Shown here: positions 29,489-38,310 of the stretch, piece after piece
Layout of the letters: each line of letters begins with the position of its first letter
Position numbering within the stretch: the stretch's first letter is position 1
NCBI GenBank assembly: GCA_023957245.1
Contig: JAMLHJ010000009.1
Coordinates: 1 to 64,000 of the forward strand
DNA: 64,000 bases
Source: Chitinophagales bacterium
GTDB taxonomy: Bacteria; Bacteroidota; Bacteroidia; Chitinophagales; JADIYW01
Direction: 5' to 3'
The notes under the pieces: generated by a model
Database searches by the model: none
The model's input: the letters and a program-made list of their open reading frames with translations, nothing else
Told to the model about the DNA's origin: nothing
Program-made: the position numbers and the translations under genes

Positions 29489-29510
29489 GGGGCAAATAAT
29501 AATTTGCCCC
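29489..29510 (-). terminator. Terminator of the T9SS cargo gene
   Basis: The stem GGGGCAAAT (29489-29497) with ATTTGCCCC (29502-29510) has a 4-base loop and 9 perfect pairs. Reading leftward it is followed by TTTGTTTT, as expected for a minus-strand terminator. On the plus strand the following sequence is not T-rich, so it mainly serves the gene at 29565-30827. Confidence 0.75.
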
Positions 29511-29564
29511 AAATTATCATCTCAACATCAATATTTTAAAACAAAGATAGTTATCAATATCCCA

Positions 29565-30827
29565 TTAATCCCTCACTATTCCTTCAACCCATACATCTTT
29601 TCCAGATTGAATTTTCACTATATAAAGACCTTTGGGCTGGCTAGAAATATCCAATTGCACTAGTTCTAAAGAAGGGACAATCTTTGAAAAGACACGTTGA
29701 CCTGCAATAGAGTAAATTTCAACTATTCCATTTTGATATAAATCTGTACTCAATAAAAATTGCCCTGAAGTAGGATTGGGATATATTGAGAACTTTTGTT
29801 TATTTACATCATTTACCAATGTAGGGACACAATGATAGAAATATTTCGTTTCATCAAAATCTAACCATTCTTCAGACATTTCATCCCATGATTTGCTATA
29901 CATTAGCATCAATTGTGAGCCATCGTAAGAATATTCAGTTAGAACTGTTGGTATCCAAGTATCTGATTCTTCTTCCCAAGTACCTGAATATAAAGAATTC
30001 AATACTTTACCATATTTATCGAAATACTCTTCCAACCTTTCCTGTTTAAACCATATTTCAGCGAAAACATCCCAATGGTGCAATTCTATAATAACATAGC
30101 TCACTTGAGTAGCAGTATCTAACCCATAAGACCAAACAAATCGGCTATCAGTAACCCATTTTGAAGAATCTTCATACCATCTACTAAATTCTTCTCTTTG
30201 CAACTTCTCATCATCATAGAAATAAGTCAATTTCTCATCATCATACCAATTGGAATCGCTATCTAGATATTGATAGACTCCACTTACAACTCTATCATCT
30301 TCATAATTATATAAATTTCTACGATAACTCTCCCAACCTTCATCTTCATAGCGTAGATAAAGCTCAGAGATTAACTTATCTCCATCATAAGTATAAATCA
30401 AATTCTGTGAAGGTAGCCAATCTCCCGTATCCCAATCCCAGCTCTGGTAGCTCTCTGCAACTTTTTTACCATTTTCATATTTGTAAAAATATGCATAACT
30501 GCCAACCCAAGCATTGTCCTCCCAATTATATACTTTTTCCTCAGTCAAATTGCCAGACAAATCATAAGTGTAATACGTCCTAGAAGTATCTTCTAAAGAG
30601 AGAAATATATAATCTGAACTATCTGCACGACATTCATCAACTATTGATTTATTCTGTTGATTTGATTTAAATTGCTTGAAACTATCAGTAGAAAAAAGTA
30701 CTCTACTATTTTCTTTTCTCACTTGATGAAAATCTCTCTTTAAATTTTCTTGAGCCACTACATTTTTATTGCTAAAACATAATACAAGCATAATAAAAAT
30801 GTCTATAAATATTCGTCTCATAATCAT
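29565..30827 (-). CDS. T9SS-sorted secreted protein with tandem aromatic repeats
   Basis: About 420 residues from the ATG at 30827. A signal peptide (MIMRRIFIDIFIM to VVAQ) is followed by a run of 7-8 imperfect repeats of roughly 28-40 residues. Each repeat carries a Trp-rich loop and a Y-x-Y-[DE] strand (KYENGKK, YTYDGDK, YNYEDDR, YFYDDEK, YSYDGSQ). The C-terminal 80 residues form a Por-type sorting domain (SIYPNPTSGQF, VEIYSIAGQRVFS, GLYIVKIQSG). It is exported and attached or released by the T9SS. Repeats resemble YD/MORN-like cell-surface repeats, but I cannot assign a family. An ATG further upstream (30944) would remove the signal from the N terminus and is rejected. Confidence 0.85.
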   Translation of the reverse strand: MIMRRIFIDIFIMLVLCFSNKNVVAQENLKRDFHQVRKENSRVLFSTDSFKQFKSNQQNKSIVDECRADSSDYIFLSLEDTSRTYYTYDLSGNLTEEKVYNWEDNAWVGSYAYFYKYENGKKVAESYQSWDWDTGDWLPSQNLIYTYDGDKLISELYLRYEDEGWESYRRNLYNYEDDRVVSGVYQYLDSDSNWYDDEKLTYFYDDEKLQREEFSRWYEDSSKWVTDSRFVWSYGLDTATQVSYVIIELHHWDVFAEIWFKQERLEEYFDKYGKVLNSLYSGTWEEESDTWIPTVLTEYSYDGSQLMLMYSKSWDEMSEEWLDFDETKYFYHCVPTLVNDVNKQKFSIYPNPTSGQFLLSTDLYQNGIVEIYSIAGQRVFSKIVPSLELVQLDISSQPKGLYIVKIQSGKDVWVEGIVRD

Positions 30828-31096
30828 GTATTTATTATTATTTTCAAAGTAATCAAATATTTCCATATTAGCAAGTGGTAAGGATACAATATTACTTGTG
30901 TCAATATCAACATATAATTCATTTATGCTGTATATTATAACCATTAAGAAGTTATGGAAATTAAGATGCTTCGCAAGCTCTGCATGACTTTGTTCATCTT
31001 ACACATTATTTCATTACTTCATTACACTTTGTGTGCTTTGCGAGCTTAGCGGTTAAATTGTATTTCTTAAAGCAAAATGTCCAAAAAAAAACAATA

Positions 31097-31168
31097 TCAT
31101 TCCTGCGAAAGCAGGAATCTCATGAAAGGTAAAATCAGGTTGGAGATTCCCATTTTCATGGGAATGAC
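31097..31168. repeat. REP-like double palindrome
   Basis: Two hairpins, ATTCCTGC/GCAGGAAT (31099-31106/31111-31118) and ATTCCCAT/ATGGGAAT (31146-31153/31158-31165), lie about 27 bases apart. The outer ends (TCATTCC and GGAATGA) and inner ends (GGAATCTC and GAGATTCC) are also complementary. The whole is thus a nested inverted pair like a BIME/REP doublet. Such elements are often spread through a genome by a REP-associated transposase; none is visible here. Confidence 0.6.
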
Positions 31169-31255
31169 AAAATAAGGAGATAGGGCTTCGACAACCACCA
31201 GCTTTTACACATCTTCTTATCTCCTCATTACTTCATTGTTTCAATATTTTTTCTT

Positions 31256-31283
31256 CATACTTTTCTTTAGAAGAAAAAGTATG
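31256..31283. repeat. Intergenic hairpin
   Basis: A 9-bp inverted repeat (31256-31264 with 31275-31283) with a 10-base loop in non-coding DNA. It is not close after any gene end, so a terminator role is unlikely. I treat it as part of the repeat-rich spacer. Confidence 0.4.
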
Positions 31284-31529
31284 CAAAAGCACTTCGATAA
31301 ACTCAGTGACCAGCACCGGATTTTTCGCTGACCCACTAAATACTTGAAAGCTAATTCTTCAAAACTCGACTTCGCCTCAAACAGTTGAAGAAATTACACT
31401 TTCTTCGTATAGTGAGTACCCAGCATCAAAATCTATGGTGCAGGACGCATCCGCAATGTGTAGTTCTGTCTATCACTCCGTGAACTTAGCGTAAAACTTA
31501 GCATACTTTGCGGTTGATTTTTCATTCTT

Positions 31530-31588
31530 TGCGGTTGGTTTCGAGAACCTCAACCACCAACTTTCCCCTCTCACCTCTCACTACATCT
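31530..31588. repeat. Dispersed intergenic repeat, copy A
   Basis: The stretch starting TGCGGTTGGTTTCGAGA and ending CTCTCACTACATCT recurs at 38311-38393 with small changes and a short insertion. Both copies are intergenic and in the same orientation, and both are preceded by a related CTATCACTxCGTGA segment. They do not encode a protein. Confidence 0.6.
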
Positions 31589-31666
31589 CCAAATGTTACT
31601 AAAAGTTTAAAAAAATAAACCCTCTTTAGCACAAAATATATTAGAATTGTTTAAGTTTACTTTTAC

Positions 31667-31680
31667 CAAACGACCGTTTG
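31667..31680. promoter_or_regulatory. Palindromic operator-like site before the beta-oxidation operon
   Basis: CAAACG-AC-CGTTTG is a 6+6 perfect inverted repeat with a 2-base spacer, 31 bases before the thiolase ATG. The half-site AAACG/CGTTT is of the kind bound by TetR-family fatty-acid regulators (PsrA/FadR-like). The position fits repression by blocking transcription. No regulator gene lies in the window, so the binding protein is unknown. Confidence 0.5.
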
Positions 31681-31711
31681 TTAATTTAAAACTTAAAAAA
31701 TATTTTTTAGT

Positions 31712-32917
31712 ATGAATGAAGCTTATATTTTTGATGCCATTAGAACGCCGAGGGGTCGTGGCAAGAAAAATGGTTCACTGCACGAAGTAACTCCAATTAA
31801 TTTAGTAGCTGGATTGCTTAAATCTTTACAAGAAAGAAACGGATTAAACACCAAAGAAGTTGAAGATGTCATTTTAGGATGCGTCACTCCTATTGGAGAT
31901 CAAGGTGGCAATATTGCCAAAATCGCTGCTCTACATGCAGGCTGGGATGACTCTGTTTCGGGTTTTCAATTGAATAGGTTCTGCGCTTCTGGACTTGAAG
32001 CCATCAATTTAGCAGCCGCCAAGGTACGCTCGGGATGGAATGACCTTGTAGTTGCTGGAGGAGTTGAATCTATGTCAAGAATACCAATGGGTTCTGATGG
32101 TGGAGCGTGGTTTTTGGATCCTGCTGTAAGTTTCAATACACATTTTGTACCTCAAGGAGTGAGTGCTGACTTAATAGCGACACTTGAAGGTTTCAGTAGA
32201 GAAGATTTAGACAAATATGCATTGCGTTCACAAAAAAGAGCCGCAGCAGCAAAAGCCGCAGGGTATTTTAAAAACTCAGTGATTCCTGTTAGAGATGTAA
32301 ATGGTTTAGTCATATTAGATGAAGATGAATTCAATAGACCTGACACTACACTAGAAGGATTAATGTCTTTATCTCCATCATTTGCAATGCCAGGAGAAAT
32401 GGGATTTGATGCAGTAGCATTACAAAGATATCCTCAACTTTCTTCAATTAACCACGTACATCACCCTGGTAATTCATCAGGAATTGTAGATGGTTCTGCA
32501 TTGGTATTGGTTGGGAGCAAAGAAAAAGGCGAATCAATTGGATTAAAACCAAGAGCTAGAATTGTAATGGCTGCTCATACATCTACAGAGCCTACTATCA
32601 TGTTGACAGGACCTGGACCAGCTTCATTATTAGCATTGAAAAAAGCAGGGATGACTATTAATGATATAGATTTAGTAGAAATGAATGAAGCATTTGCGTC
32701 AGCTGTATTAAAACTACAAAAAGACATCAACTGTCCTGATGAGAAACTCAATGTCAATGGAGGAGCAATTGCCTTAGGTCATCCACTTGGTGCCACTGGA
32801 GCCATGATACTAGGTACAGCTTTAGACGAATTGGAAAGAACCGGAAAAGCCACAGCATTAATTACTTTATGTGTAGGTGGAGGTATGGGTGTCACCACTA
32901 TTATTGAAAGAGTATAA
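31712..32917 (+). CDS. fadA: Acetyl-CoA C-acyltransferase (thiolase)
   Basis: A 401-residue thiolase. The nucleophile is Cys91 in [10 protein letters not shown]. The C-terminal catalytic elements [16 protein letters not shown] and TLCVGGGMG are intact. It carries out the last step of beta-oxidation, cleaving 3-ketoacyl-CoA with CoA. The next gene encodes the hydratase/dehydrogenase, so the pair forms the trifunctional activity. The fadA symbol is by role; FadI-type is equally possible. An inverted repeat typical of a fatty-acid-regulator operator lies just upstream. Confidence 0.92.
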   Translation: MNEAYIFDAIRTPRGRGKKNGSLHEVTPINLVAGLLKSLQERNGLNTKEVEDVILGCVTPIGDQGGNIAKIAALHAGWDDSVSGFQLNRFCASGLEAINLAAAKVRSGWNDLVVAGGVESMSRIPMGSDGGAWFLDPAVSFNTHFVPQGVSADLIATLEGFSREDLDKYALRSQKRAAAAKAAGYFKNSVIPVRDVNGLVILDEDEFNRPDTTLEGLMSLSPSFAMPGEMGFDAVALQRYPQLSSINHVHHPGNSSGIVDGSALVLVGSKEKGESIGLKPRARIVMAAHTSTEPTIMLTGPGPASLLALKKAGMTINDIDLVEMNEAFASAVLKLQKDINCPDEKLNVNGGAIALGHPLGATGAMILGTALDELERTGKATALITLCVGGGMGVTTIIERV

Positions 32918-32947
32918 ACCGTATAATAAATTTTCAAATCAATATTC

Positions 32948-35071
32948 ATGTTCAGATACGAAAAAGATCAAGATAATATCATCACCATCACAATGGACAT
33001 GCAGAATCGTTCTGCGAATGTCATCAATGATGAGTTTGGTAAATTATTTCAAGAAGCATTGGAAAAAGTCACTCAAGATAAAGATGCTGTGGGTGTCATC
33101 ATCACTTCAGCCAAATCTACTTTTCTTGCAGGAGCCGATTTAGAGAGTCTATATAAAAATAAAGATGCCCAGTCTATTTTTGACATGGCAGAAAATCTCA
33201 AAAAAGGATTCAGATTATTAGAAACTCAAGGCAAACCTGTTGTAGCTGCTATCAATGGCTCTGCATTGGGAGGTGGATATGAGCTTGCTTTATCTTGCCA
33301 TAGAAGAATTGCACTCAACAATCCTAAAACAGTCATTGGTTTACCAGAGGTTACTCTAGGACTATTACCTGGAGGTGGTGGCACTGTGAGACTTCCAAGA
33401 CTTATTGGACTTCAAAACTCTTTACCATTTCTAACAGAAGGGAAAAAACTTAAACCAGTACCCGCACAAAAAGCAGGTCTTGTGGATGACATTGCAGAAT
33501 CGCAAGAAGAAATGATTGCTAAGGCTAAAGAATGGATAAAAGCCAATCCTAAATCTCAAAACCCATGGGATGTCAAAGGATTTAAAATACCTGGAGGCGA
33601 CCCACGAAATCCAAAAATCGCATCTGTTATTCCTATTGTCCCTGCAATGACAAGAAAAAAGACTTTTGGTAATTATCCTGCACCAGAAGCGATTATTTCT
33701 TCAGTAGTGGAAGGTGCGGTAGTAGATTTTGATACAGCAAGTAGAATAGAATCAAGATATTTCACAAAATTAGCCACTGGGAAAGTAGCTAACAATATGT
33801 TGACCACTTTCTGGTTTCAGCTCAACAGTATCAACGCAGGAGCCAGTCGCCCCAAAAATATTCCTCCACAAACCACAAAAAAATTGGGAGTTATTGGAGC
33901 AGGAATGATGGGTAGTGGTATCGCTTATGTATCTGCAGCAGTGGGCATAGAAGTTATCTTAAAAGATGCTACTTTAGAAAAAGCAGAATTTGGCAAATCA
34001 TACTCTGAAAAACTAGTCAATAAAGCAGTAGCTAAAGGCAAAATGACTAAAGAACAAGCTCAAGCTTTATTGGACAGAATTACACCTACCGCTGATGCGA
34101 AAGCAGTAGAAGGTGCGGACTTAATTATAGAAGCTGTTTTTGAAGATAGAAAAATCAAAGCTACAGTAACTCAAGAGTCTGAAGCCGTCATGGACTCAAC
34201 AGGTGTTTATGCTTCAAATACTTCCACATTACCTATTACGGGATTGGCAACTGCTTCTGTCAGACCTGAAAAATTTATTGGCATTCACTTCTTCTCTCCT
34301 GTAGATAAAATGCCTCTTGTAGAAATTATTAAAGGCGAGAAAACAAGTGATGAAACTTTGGCTAAAGCATTTGATTATGTGAAACAAATCAAAAAAACAC
34401 CAATTGTAGTCAATGATAGCAGAGGTTTTTATACATCAAGAGTATTTTCAACTTATGTACTAGAAGGTATCGCAATGCTGGGCGAAGGACAAAATGCACA
34501 ATATATAGAACATACTGGATTACAAGCAGGTATGCCAGTAGGACCATTGGCATTGACAGATGAAGTCAGCCTTTCATTGATGGCACATATCAGAAAACAA
34601 ACAGAAGAAGATTTAAAAGCAGAGGGCAAACCACTACCTACCCACCCGTCTTATCCTGTCAGTGAAAAATTATTGGAACTCAATCGCCCAGGAAAAGCAG
34701 CAGGTGCTGGGTTTTATGAATATCCAAAAGATGGTGGTAAAAAATACTTATGGCCTGAATTAAGTCATTTATTCCCAGAAAAAGCTCAATTGCCACAACA
34801 AGAAGTCATTGACAGATTACTATTTGTTCAAGCATTGGATACAGTAAGATGTTTGGAAGAAAATGTTGTTACTTCCGTTGCTGATGCCAATATCGGTTCA
34901 ATATTTGGATGGGGCTTCTCTCCTTTCCTTGGTGGCACTCTTCAATTTATCAATTCTTATGGATTGAAAGAATTTATTCAAAGAGCCAATGAACTCCAAG
35001 CCAAATATGGTGACAGATTTGCCGTACCTCAATTATTGCAAGAGAAAGCAGCGAAAGGCGAAAAGTTTTAG
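32948..35071 (+). CDS. fadJ: Enoyl-CoA hydratase / 3-hydroxyacyl-CoA dehydrogenase fusion
   Basis: A 707-residue multifunctional protein. The N-terminal ~190 residues form a crotonase domain (AGADLES, GSALGGGYELAL, and a Glu in LPEVTLGLLPGGGG). The NAD domain begins near residue 314 (GVIGAGMMGSG), with HFFSPVDKMPLVE, and a C-terminal HAD domain follows. It hydrates enoyl-CoA and oxidises 3-hydroxyacyl-CoA, feeding the thiolase encoded 30 bases upstream. No acyl-CoA dehydrogenase is adjacent. The gene ends before a good terminator. Confidence 0.93.
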   Translation: MFRYEKDQDNIITITMDMQNRSANVINDEFGKLFQEALEKVTQDKDAVGVIITSAKSTFLAGADLESLYKNKDAQSIFDMAENLKKGFRLLETQGKPVVAAINGSALGGGYELALSCHRRIALNNPKTVIGLPEVTLGLLPGGGGTVRLPRLIGLQNSLPFLTEGKKLKPVPAQKAGLVDDIAESQEEMIAKAKEWIKANPKSQNPWDVKGFKIPGGDPRNPKIASVIPIVPAMTRKKTFGNYPAPEAIISSVVEGAVVDFDTASRIESRYFTKLATGKVANNMLTTFWFQLNSINAGASRPKNIPPQTTKKLGVIGAGMMGSGIAYVSAAVGIEVILKDATLEKAEFGKSYSEKLVNKAVAKGKMTKEQAQALLDRITPTADAKAVEGADLIIEAVFEDRKIKATVTQESEAVMDSTGVYASNTSTLPITGLATASVRPEKFIGIHFFSPVDKMPLVEIIKGEKTSDETLAKAFDYVKQIKKTPIVVNDSRGFYTSRVFSTYVLEGIAMLGEGQNAQYIEHTGLQAGMPVGPLALTDEVSLSLMAHIRKQTEEDLKAEGKPLPTHPSYPVSEKLLELNRPGKAAGAGFYEYPKDGGKKYLWPELSHLFPEKAQLPQQEVIDRLLFVQALDTVRCLEENVVTSVADANIGSIFGWGFSPFLGGTLQFINSYGLKEFIQRANELQAKYGDRFAVPQLLQEKAAKGEKF

Positions 35072-35093
35072 TAAATCTATATTTCAATAATTC

Positions 35094-35125
35094 AAAAAAG
35101 CTCAGGATAATTTCTGGGCTTTTTT
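35094..35125 (+). terminator. Terminator of the beta-oxidation operon
   Basis: The stem AAAAAAGCTCAG (35094-35105) pairs with CTGGGCTTTTTT (35114-35125) using one G-U pair, and the right arm ends in a T-run followed by CGTTTT. It lies 23 bases after the fadJ stop. Confidence 0.8.
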
Positions 35126-35158
35126 CGTTTTAATACTCTCCTATCAATAATACCAATA

Positions 35159-35629
35159 TTAGACAAAAAATCTAAGCACTATCTCCAAACAGATCAACGA
35201 ATAAACACCCGCCAATAAATCATCTAAGAGAATACCCAGACCTCCACCAAATCTCTGTAATTGATTAATTCCCAATGGTTTTAGAATATCAAAAAATCTA
35301 AAAAATATAAATCCAAGCAATAAAATCCAAATTGTATTAACGGAACTACCATGGTAGGCAATCCATAAAAAACTCAATCCTTGTCCAGCAAACTCATCTA
35401 TCACCATTCGAGAAGGATCTTCTCCCCATGTCTTTTCACTGACATCTGCCACCCATAGATTGATAGCTATACATACTAACACAAACACACTCAATCCAAT
35501 AAAAGCTTGAGACGAATTAAGGATAAAGTAAATAAATATTAACGAAGCCAAACTCCCCCAAGTACCAGGAGATTTAGGTAAAAATCCCGAACCTAAGCCT
35601 GCAGATAGCCAAAGCTTGAATGTTTTCAT
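35159..35629 (-). CDS. pgpA: Phosphatidylglycerophosphatase A
   Basis: A 156-residue membrane enzyme of the PgpA family. It has KSPGTWGS near the start, VIDEFAGQ in the middle (metal-binding acidic residues) and FDILKPLG with GILLDDLLAG near the end. About four membrane helices are visible. It removes the phosphate from phosphatidylglycerophosphate. The gene starts directly at the end of pgsA, the enzyme that makes its substrate, so the two steps are co-expressed. Confidence 0.9.
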   Translation of the reverse strand: MKTFKLWLSAGLGSGFLPKSPGTWGSLASLIFIYFILNSSQAFIGLSVFVLVCIAINLWVADVSEKTWGEDPSRMVIDEFAGQGLSFLWIAYHGSSVNTIWILLLGFIFFRFFDILKPLGINQLQRFGGGLGILLDDLLAGVYSLICLEIVLRFFV

Positions 35630-36217
35630 CTATTTCAAAAAAGAAAAAAGGCGACTATTCTTTATAGTATATTCTATACCACTATACACTGTAAAAATCA
35701 CTACAAATATGGTCAAAGAATAAATCAACTCTTTATTACTTAAAATCTCTCTAGCCAAACTTCCAAGCCAACTTGGATACCCTTTGAATGCTCCTAAGAA
35801 AAGTACTAAATATAAAAACCCAAATTGTATAACTGTTTTCACTTTACCACTCATTCTAGTTACCATGGTAGTGTTTCTATATTTTGCCCAAAGTCTCAAT
35901 AAAGTAATAAAAATATCTCTAAATAAAATTATCATTATTGCCCACCATGGAAATAATTCCTTATTGATTAAAGGCAATGAAATGAAAGCACTAAAAGTTA
36001 AAGCTTTATCAGCCAATGGATCTAAAAATTCTCCTAAAGCCGATTGGTAATTGTATTTCCTAGCAATATAGCCATCTAAAAAATCTGTAATTGTAGCTAC
36101 CAAAAATATACTAAACCCAAAAACGATAAACGATACATCTTTATGCCAATAAAAATAAAGAAAAACTGGCACCAATAATATGCGTAGCATGCTCAGTATA
36201 TTGGGAATATGTCTCAT
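35630..36217 (-). CDS. pgsA: CDP-diacylglycerol-glycerol-3-phosphate 3-phosphatidyltransferase
   Basis: A 195-residue CDP-alcohol phosphatidyltransferase with the signature DFLDGYIAR...GEFLDPLADK (aspartates spaced as in the family) near residues 45-70 and several membrane helices. It makes phosphatidylglycerophosphate, the precursor of phosphatidylglycerol and cardiolipin. Start MRHIPNILSMLR fits the family. It is separated from ccmD by about 200 non-coding bases and has a -7 element in that gap. Confidence 0.92.
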   Translation of the reverse strand: MRHIPNILSMLRILLVPVFLYFYWHKDVSFIVFGFSIFLVATITDFLDGYIARKYNYQSALGEFLDPLADKALTFSAFISLPLINKELFPWWAIMIILFRDIFITLLRLWAKYRNTTMVTRMSGKVKTVIQFGFLYLVLFLGAFKGYPSWLGSLAREILSNKELIYSLTIFVVIFTVYSGIEYTIKNSRLFSFLK

Positions 36218-36259
36218 TAAAAAGTACTAATTTTTATATACTATATCAATTTGAAAGAA

Positions 36260-36267
36260 CAAAATTA
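36260..36267 (-). promoter_or_regulatory. -7 element of pgsA-pgpA
   Basis: The minus strand reads TAATTTTG, an exact TAnnTTTG match, about 43 bases before the pgsA ATG. I do not see a TTTG at 18-20 bases upstream. It separates the lipid operon from the ccm genes. Confidence 0.4.
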
Positions 36268-36415
36268 TATTATTCCTTTCAGAAATTATCTCTTTGAATC
36301 GTATTCTAACTCAATTTAACTATTTTCAGTGATTGCCAATTTTGTCAAATATTTCTTTAGAATACCTCAAAAATACAAGGCTTAAACAAATAAAACATTC
36401 ACTCCTACAGAAGAA

Positions 36416-36631
36416 CTATTTTACTTTATCTTCCAACTTTTTTATTCTTTTATCTTGACTAAAAAGAAAAACAAAGACTCCTACAAGTATGATTAGAAGA
36501 ATAGCATTTACAGCAATCAATTTATTGTTGCTCAAAAGTAAATTTACCACCTGATTATCATTTGCCATTGCCGGTGCTATGGAAAGCATAAATGCACAAC
36601 TTAACAATATTATTCTTATCATTTTTAACAT
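36416..36631 (-). CDS. ccmD: CcmD-family small membrane protein
   Basis: A 71-residue protein with a probable signal or first helix (about 4-22), a second helix (about 42-59, AVNAILLIILVGVFVFLF), and a basic tail (KRIKKLEDKVK). Size, topology and place directly after ccmC match CcmD-like proteins of Bacteroidota, which hold CcmC/CcmE complexes together during heme delivery. Sequence similarity of CcmD is weak in general, so the call rests largely on context. Confidence 0.75.
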   Translation of the reverse strand: MLKMIRIILLSCAFMLSIAPAMANDNQVVNLLLSNNKLIAVNAILLIILVGVFVFLFSQDKRIKKLEDKVK

Positions 36632-36633
36632 TT

Positions 36634-37320
36634 TTAATCTATATCATCAATCTTTCTTTTCACAAAATCCATTCTAATCAATTGTGAACTCAACCAAAAC
36701 CCTAATCCTATCCAACCAAATACTGCTGGATAAAACACCAACCTTAGATGATTGTCCAAATCATAAGAATTAAACCCTGGATTGCCTCCATTGCCAGGAT
36801 GCAAAGATGAAGTTGCCAATCTAGGAATAACATTGATGAGCACCATAAACATCACAAAAGCAAAAATGGAATATACCGCAGAAAATTTAGCCTTAGATTC
36901 AGGATCATTGAAAGAAGAACGCAATATAAAATAAGCACTATACACCAATAAAGCAGCGGCGGCAGCATTCAATTTCACTTCTGCAAAAACCCACCAAGCT
37001 CCCCAAGTTACTTTAGCCCATACCATTCCTGTCAAAATACCAAGAGTACCCATGAAAAAACCAACTTTAGCGAAATTGGCGGCATATACATCATATTTAG
37101 GTTGGAAATTTGCCAAATAAACAAGGCTAAAAATCAAACTCAAGAGCATTAAAAACATCATGCTAAACCACATAGGTACATGGAAAAATAAATTTCTTAT
37201 CGACTCTTCCAAAATAGGCAATTGAGGAATCTTAACCCAAAAACCATAAATGCAGGTGAACAACAACAATATAATTGTTGTCCATCTCCACCAATTCTGA
37301 TATAATATCTTTTCAAACAT
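36634..37320 (-). CDS. ccmC: Heme exporter / cytochrome c maturation protein CcmC
   Basis: A 228-residue membrane protein with six hydrophobic segments and the Trp-rich heme-handling loop WGAWWVFAEVKLNA near the middle, flanked by His residues (FFHVPMW, SSLHPGN). CcmC loads heme for attachment to c-type cytochromes. The c-type cytochromes CcoP and CcoNO encoded at 47-50.5 kb are likely clients. It starts 2 bases after ccmB. Confidence 0.88.
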   Translation of the reverse strand: MFEKILYQNWWRWTTIILLLFTCIYGFWVKIPQLPILEESIRNLFFHVPMWFSMMFLMLLSLIFSLVYLANFQPKYDVYAANFAKVGFFMGTLGILTGMVWAKVTWGAWWVFAEVKLNAAAAALLVYSAYFILRSSFNDPESKAKFSAVYSIFAFVMFMVLINVIPRLATSSLHPGNGGNPGFNSYDLDNHLRLVFYPAVFGWIGLGFWLSSQLIRMDFVKRKIDDID

Positions 37321-37322
37321 AA

Positions 37323-37979
37323 TTATTCATTCCAAAGGTAAGGAAATAAGATGAGCGATAATACAGTCGTTATCAAATCTAATACAATCACAGCTCCAAT
37401 ATTCACATCTGTATCGGTTGATAATACATCTACTTCTGCTATTCCTGTCAATCGAAGTATCAATAATAACAAAGGTAAAATAATTGGAAATCCCAATACC
37501 GATAACAATACAACGTTTCCAGTGCGTGATGTAATTGTTGAGAACAAAGTAAAAAGATTACTAAAACCTATTCCTCCCAAAAAAAGCGTTAAAAAAAACA
37601 AAGGCAAATTGTCTATTTCTACTCCGAAAAACAATAACATCTCCAAGAAAATAATGACTTCAAAAGCAAAAATCAAGATAGCATTATAAAGCAATTTTGA
37701 CAATATCAATTCAATTGGACTTACTATTGTCCGTAGATAATAGTATTGTAAGCGAACTTCCTTATCAAATGTCTTTCCAATAATATTAGTAGCAGAAAAC
37801 AATATAATGATCCAAAAAATTGCAGACCAAACTTGAAACTCAATTTGTCCTTGAAATGCATAATAAACTATAAACGAAGCTCCTATAACATAAATCAGCA
37901 TACTCGCAAGAATCGCCTTATTCCTCAATTCAAGGACTGCCTCTTTACGAATTAGATGAATAATATTGTCTATACGCAT
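37323..37979 (-). CDS. ccmB: Heme exporter permease CcmB
   Basis: A 218-residue membrane protein of the CcmB family with about six helices, the motif ATNIIGKTFDKEVR and a PIILPLLL segment. It is the permease of the CcmAB ABC transporter in cytochrome c maturation. The ATPase gene ccmA is not next to it here. A -7 element (TAGATTTG, 37994-37987) would start transcripts only a few bases before the ATG at 37979, so the mRNA may be almost leaderless. Confidence 0.88.
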   Translation of the reverse strand: MRIDNIIHLIRKEAVLELRNKAILASMLIYVIGASFIVYYAFQGQIEFQVWSAIFWIIILFSATNIIGKTFDKEVRLQYYYLRTIVSPIELILSKLLYNAILIFAFEVIIFLEMLLFFGVEIDNLPLFFLTLFLGGIGFSNLFTLFSTITSRTGNVVLLSVLGFPIILPLLLLILRLTGIAEVDVLSTDTDVNIGAVIVLDLITTVLSLILFPYLWNE

Positions 37980-37986
37980 AAAGATG

Positions 37987-37994
37987 CAAATCTA
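37987..37994 (-). promoter_or_regulatory. -7 element of the ccmBCD operon
   Basis: The minus strand reads TAGATTTG, an exact match, with ATTG about 20 bases upstream (38018-38015). The predicted transcription start lies within a few bases of the ccmB ATG. Confidence 0.45.
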
Positions 37995-38310
37995 CATGCT
38001 TTCAATTGTTCTACCAATTAATTTGATTACAGAAAGATTGTCATTAAGCAAATTTATCATTTTGGTATAATCACATCGGTATAATCACTATTATAAAATA
38101 AATTTTTAGCGAATATACATTAAAGATGAGAAACAGATAACTATGTGTTTCTCTTCATTGGTAAAATACTTGCCTGCTTTTTGAATGATCTTTTTGTCTA
38201 TGTTTTACACTTTTTTTGTGTAAACCAATTTCAGGGCAGGACACTATCTATCACTTCGTGACCTTTGTTTAGAGACTTGGTGTGCTTTGTGGTTAAATTT
38301 TAGCATCCTC

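Larger units (their letters stand above)
30828..31711. other. Repeat-rich intergenic region
   Basis: About 880 bases without a credible gene. It contains a REP-like double palindrome (31097-31168) and a hairpin CATACTTTT / AAAAGTATG (31256-31264 / 31275-31283). A block at 31530-31588 is shared with 38311-38393, and just before the thiolase gene there is a palindromic operator-like site (31667-31680). Local base composition is less AT-rich than coding neighbours in places, which fits imported or repeated intergenic elements. Confidence 0.65.

Noticed and set aside
38202-38225. T-rich hairpin as a terminator
   Set aside because: It has a bulge, lies more than 200 bases from any gene end and sits inside repeat-rich spacer DNA.
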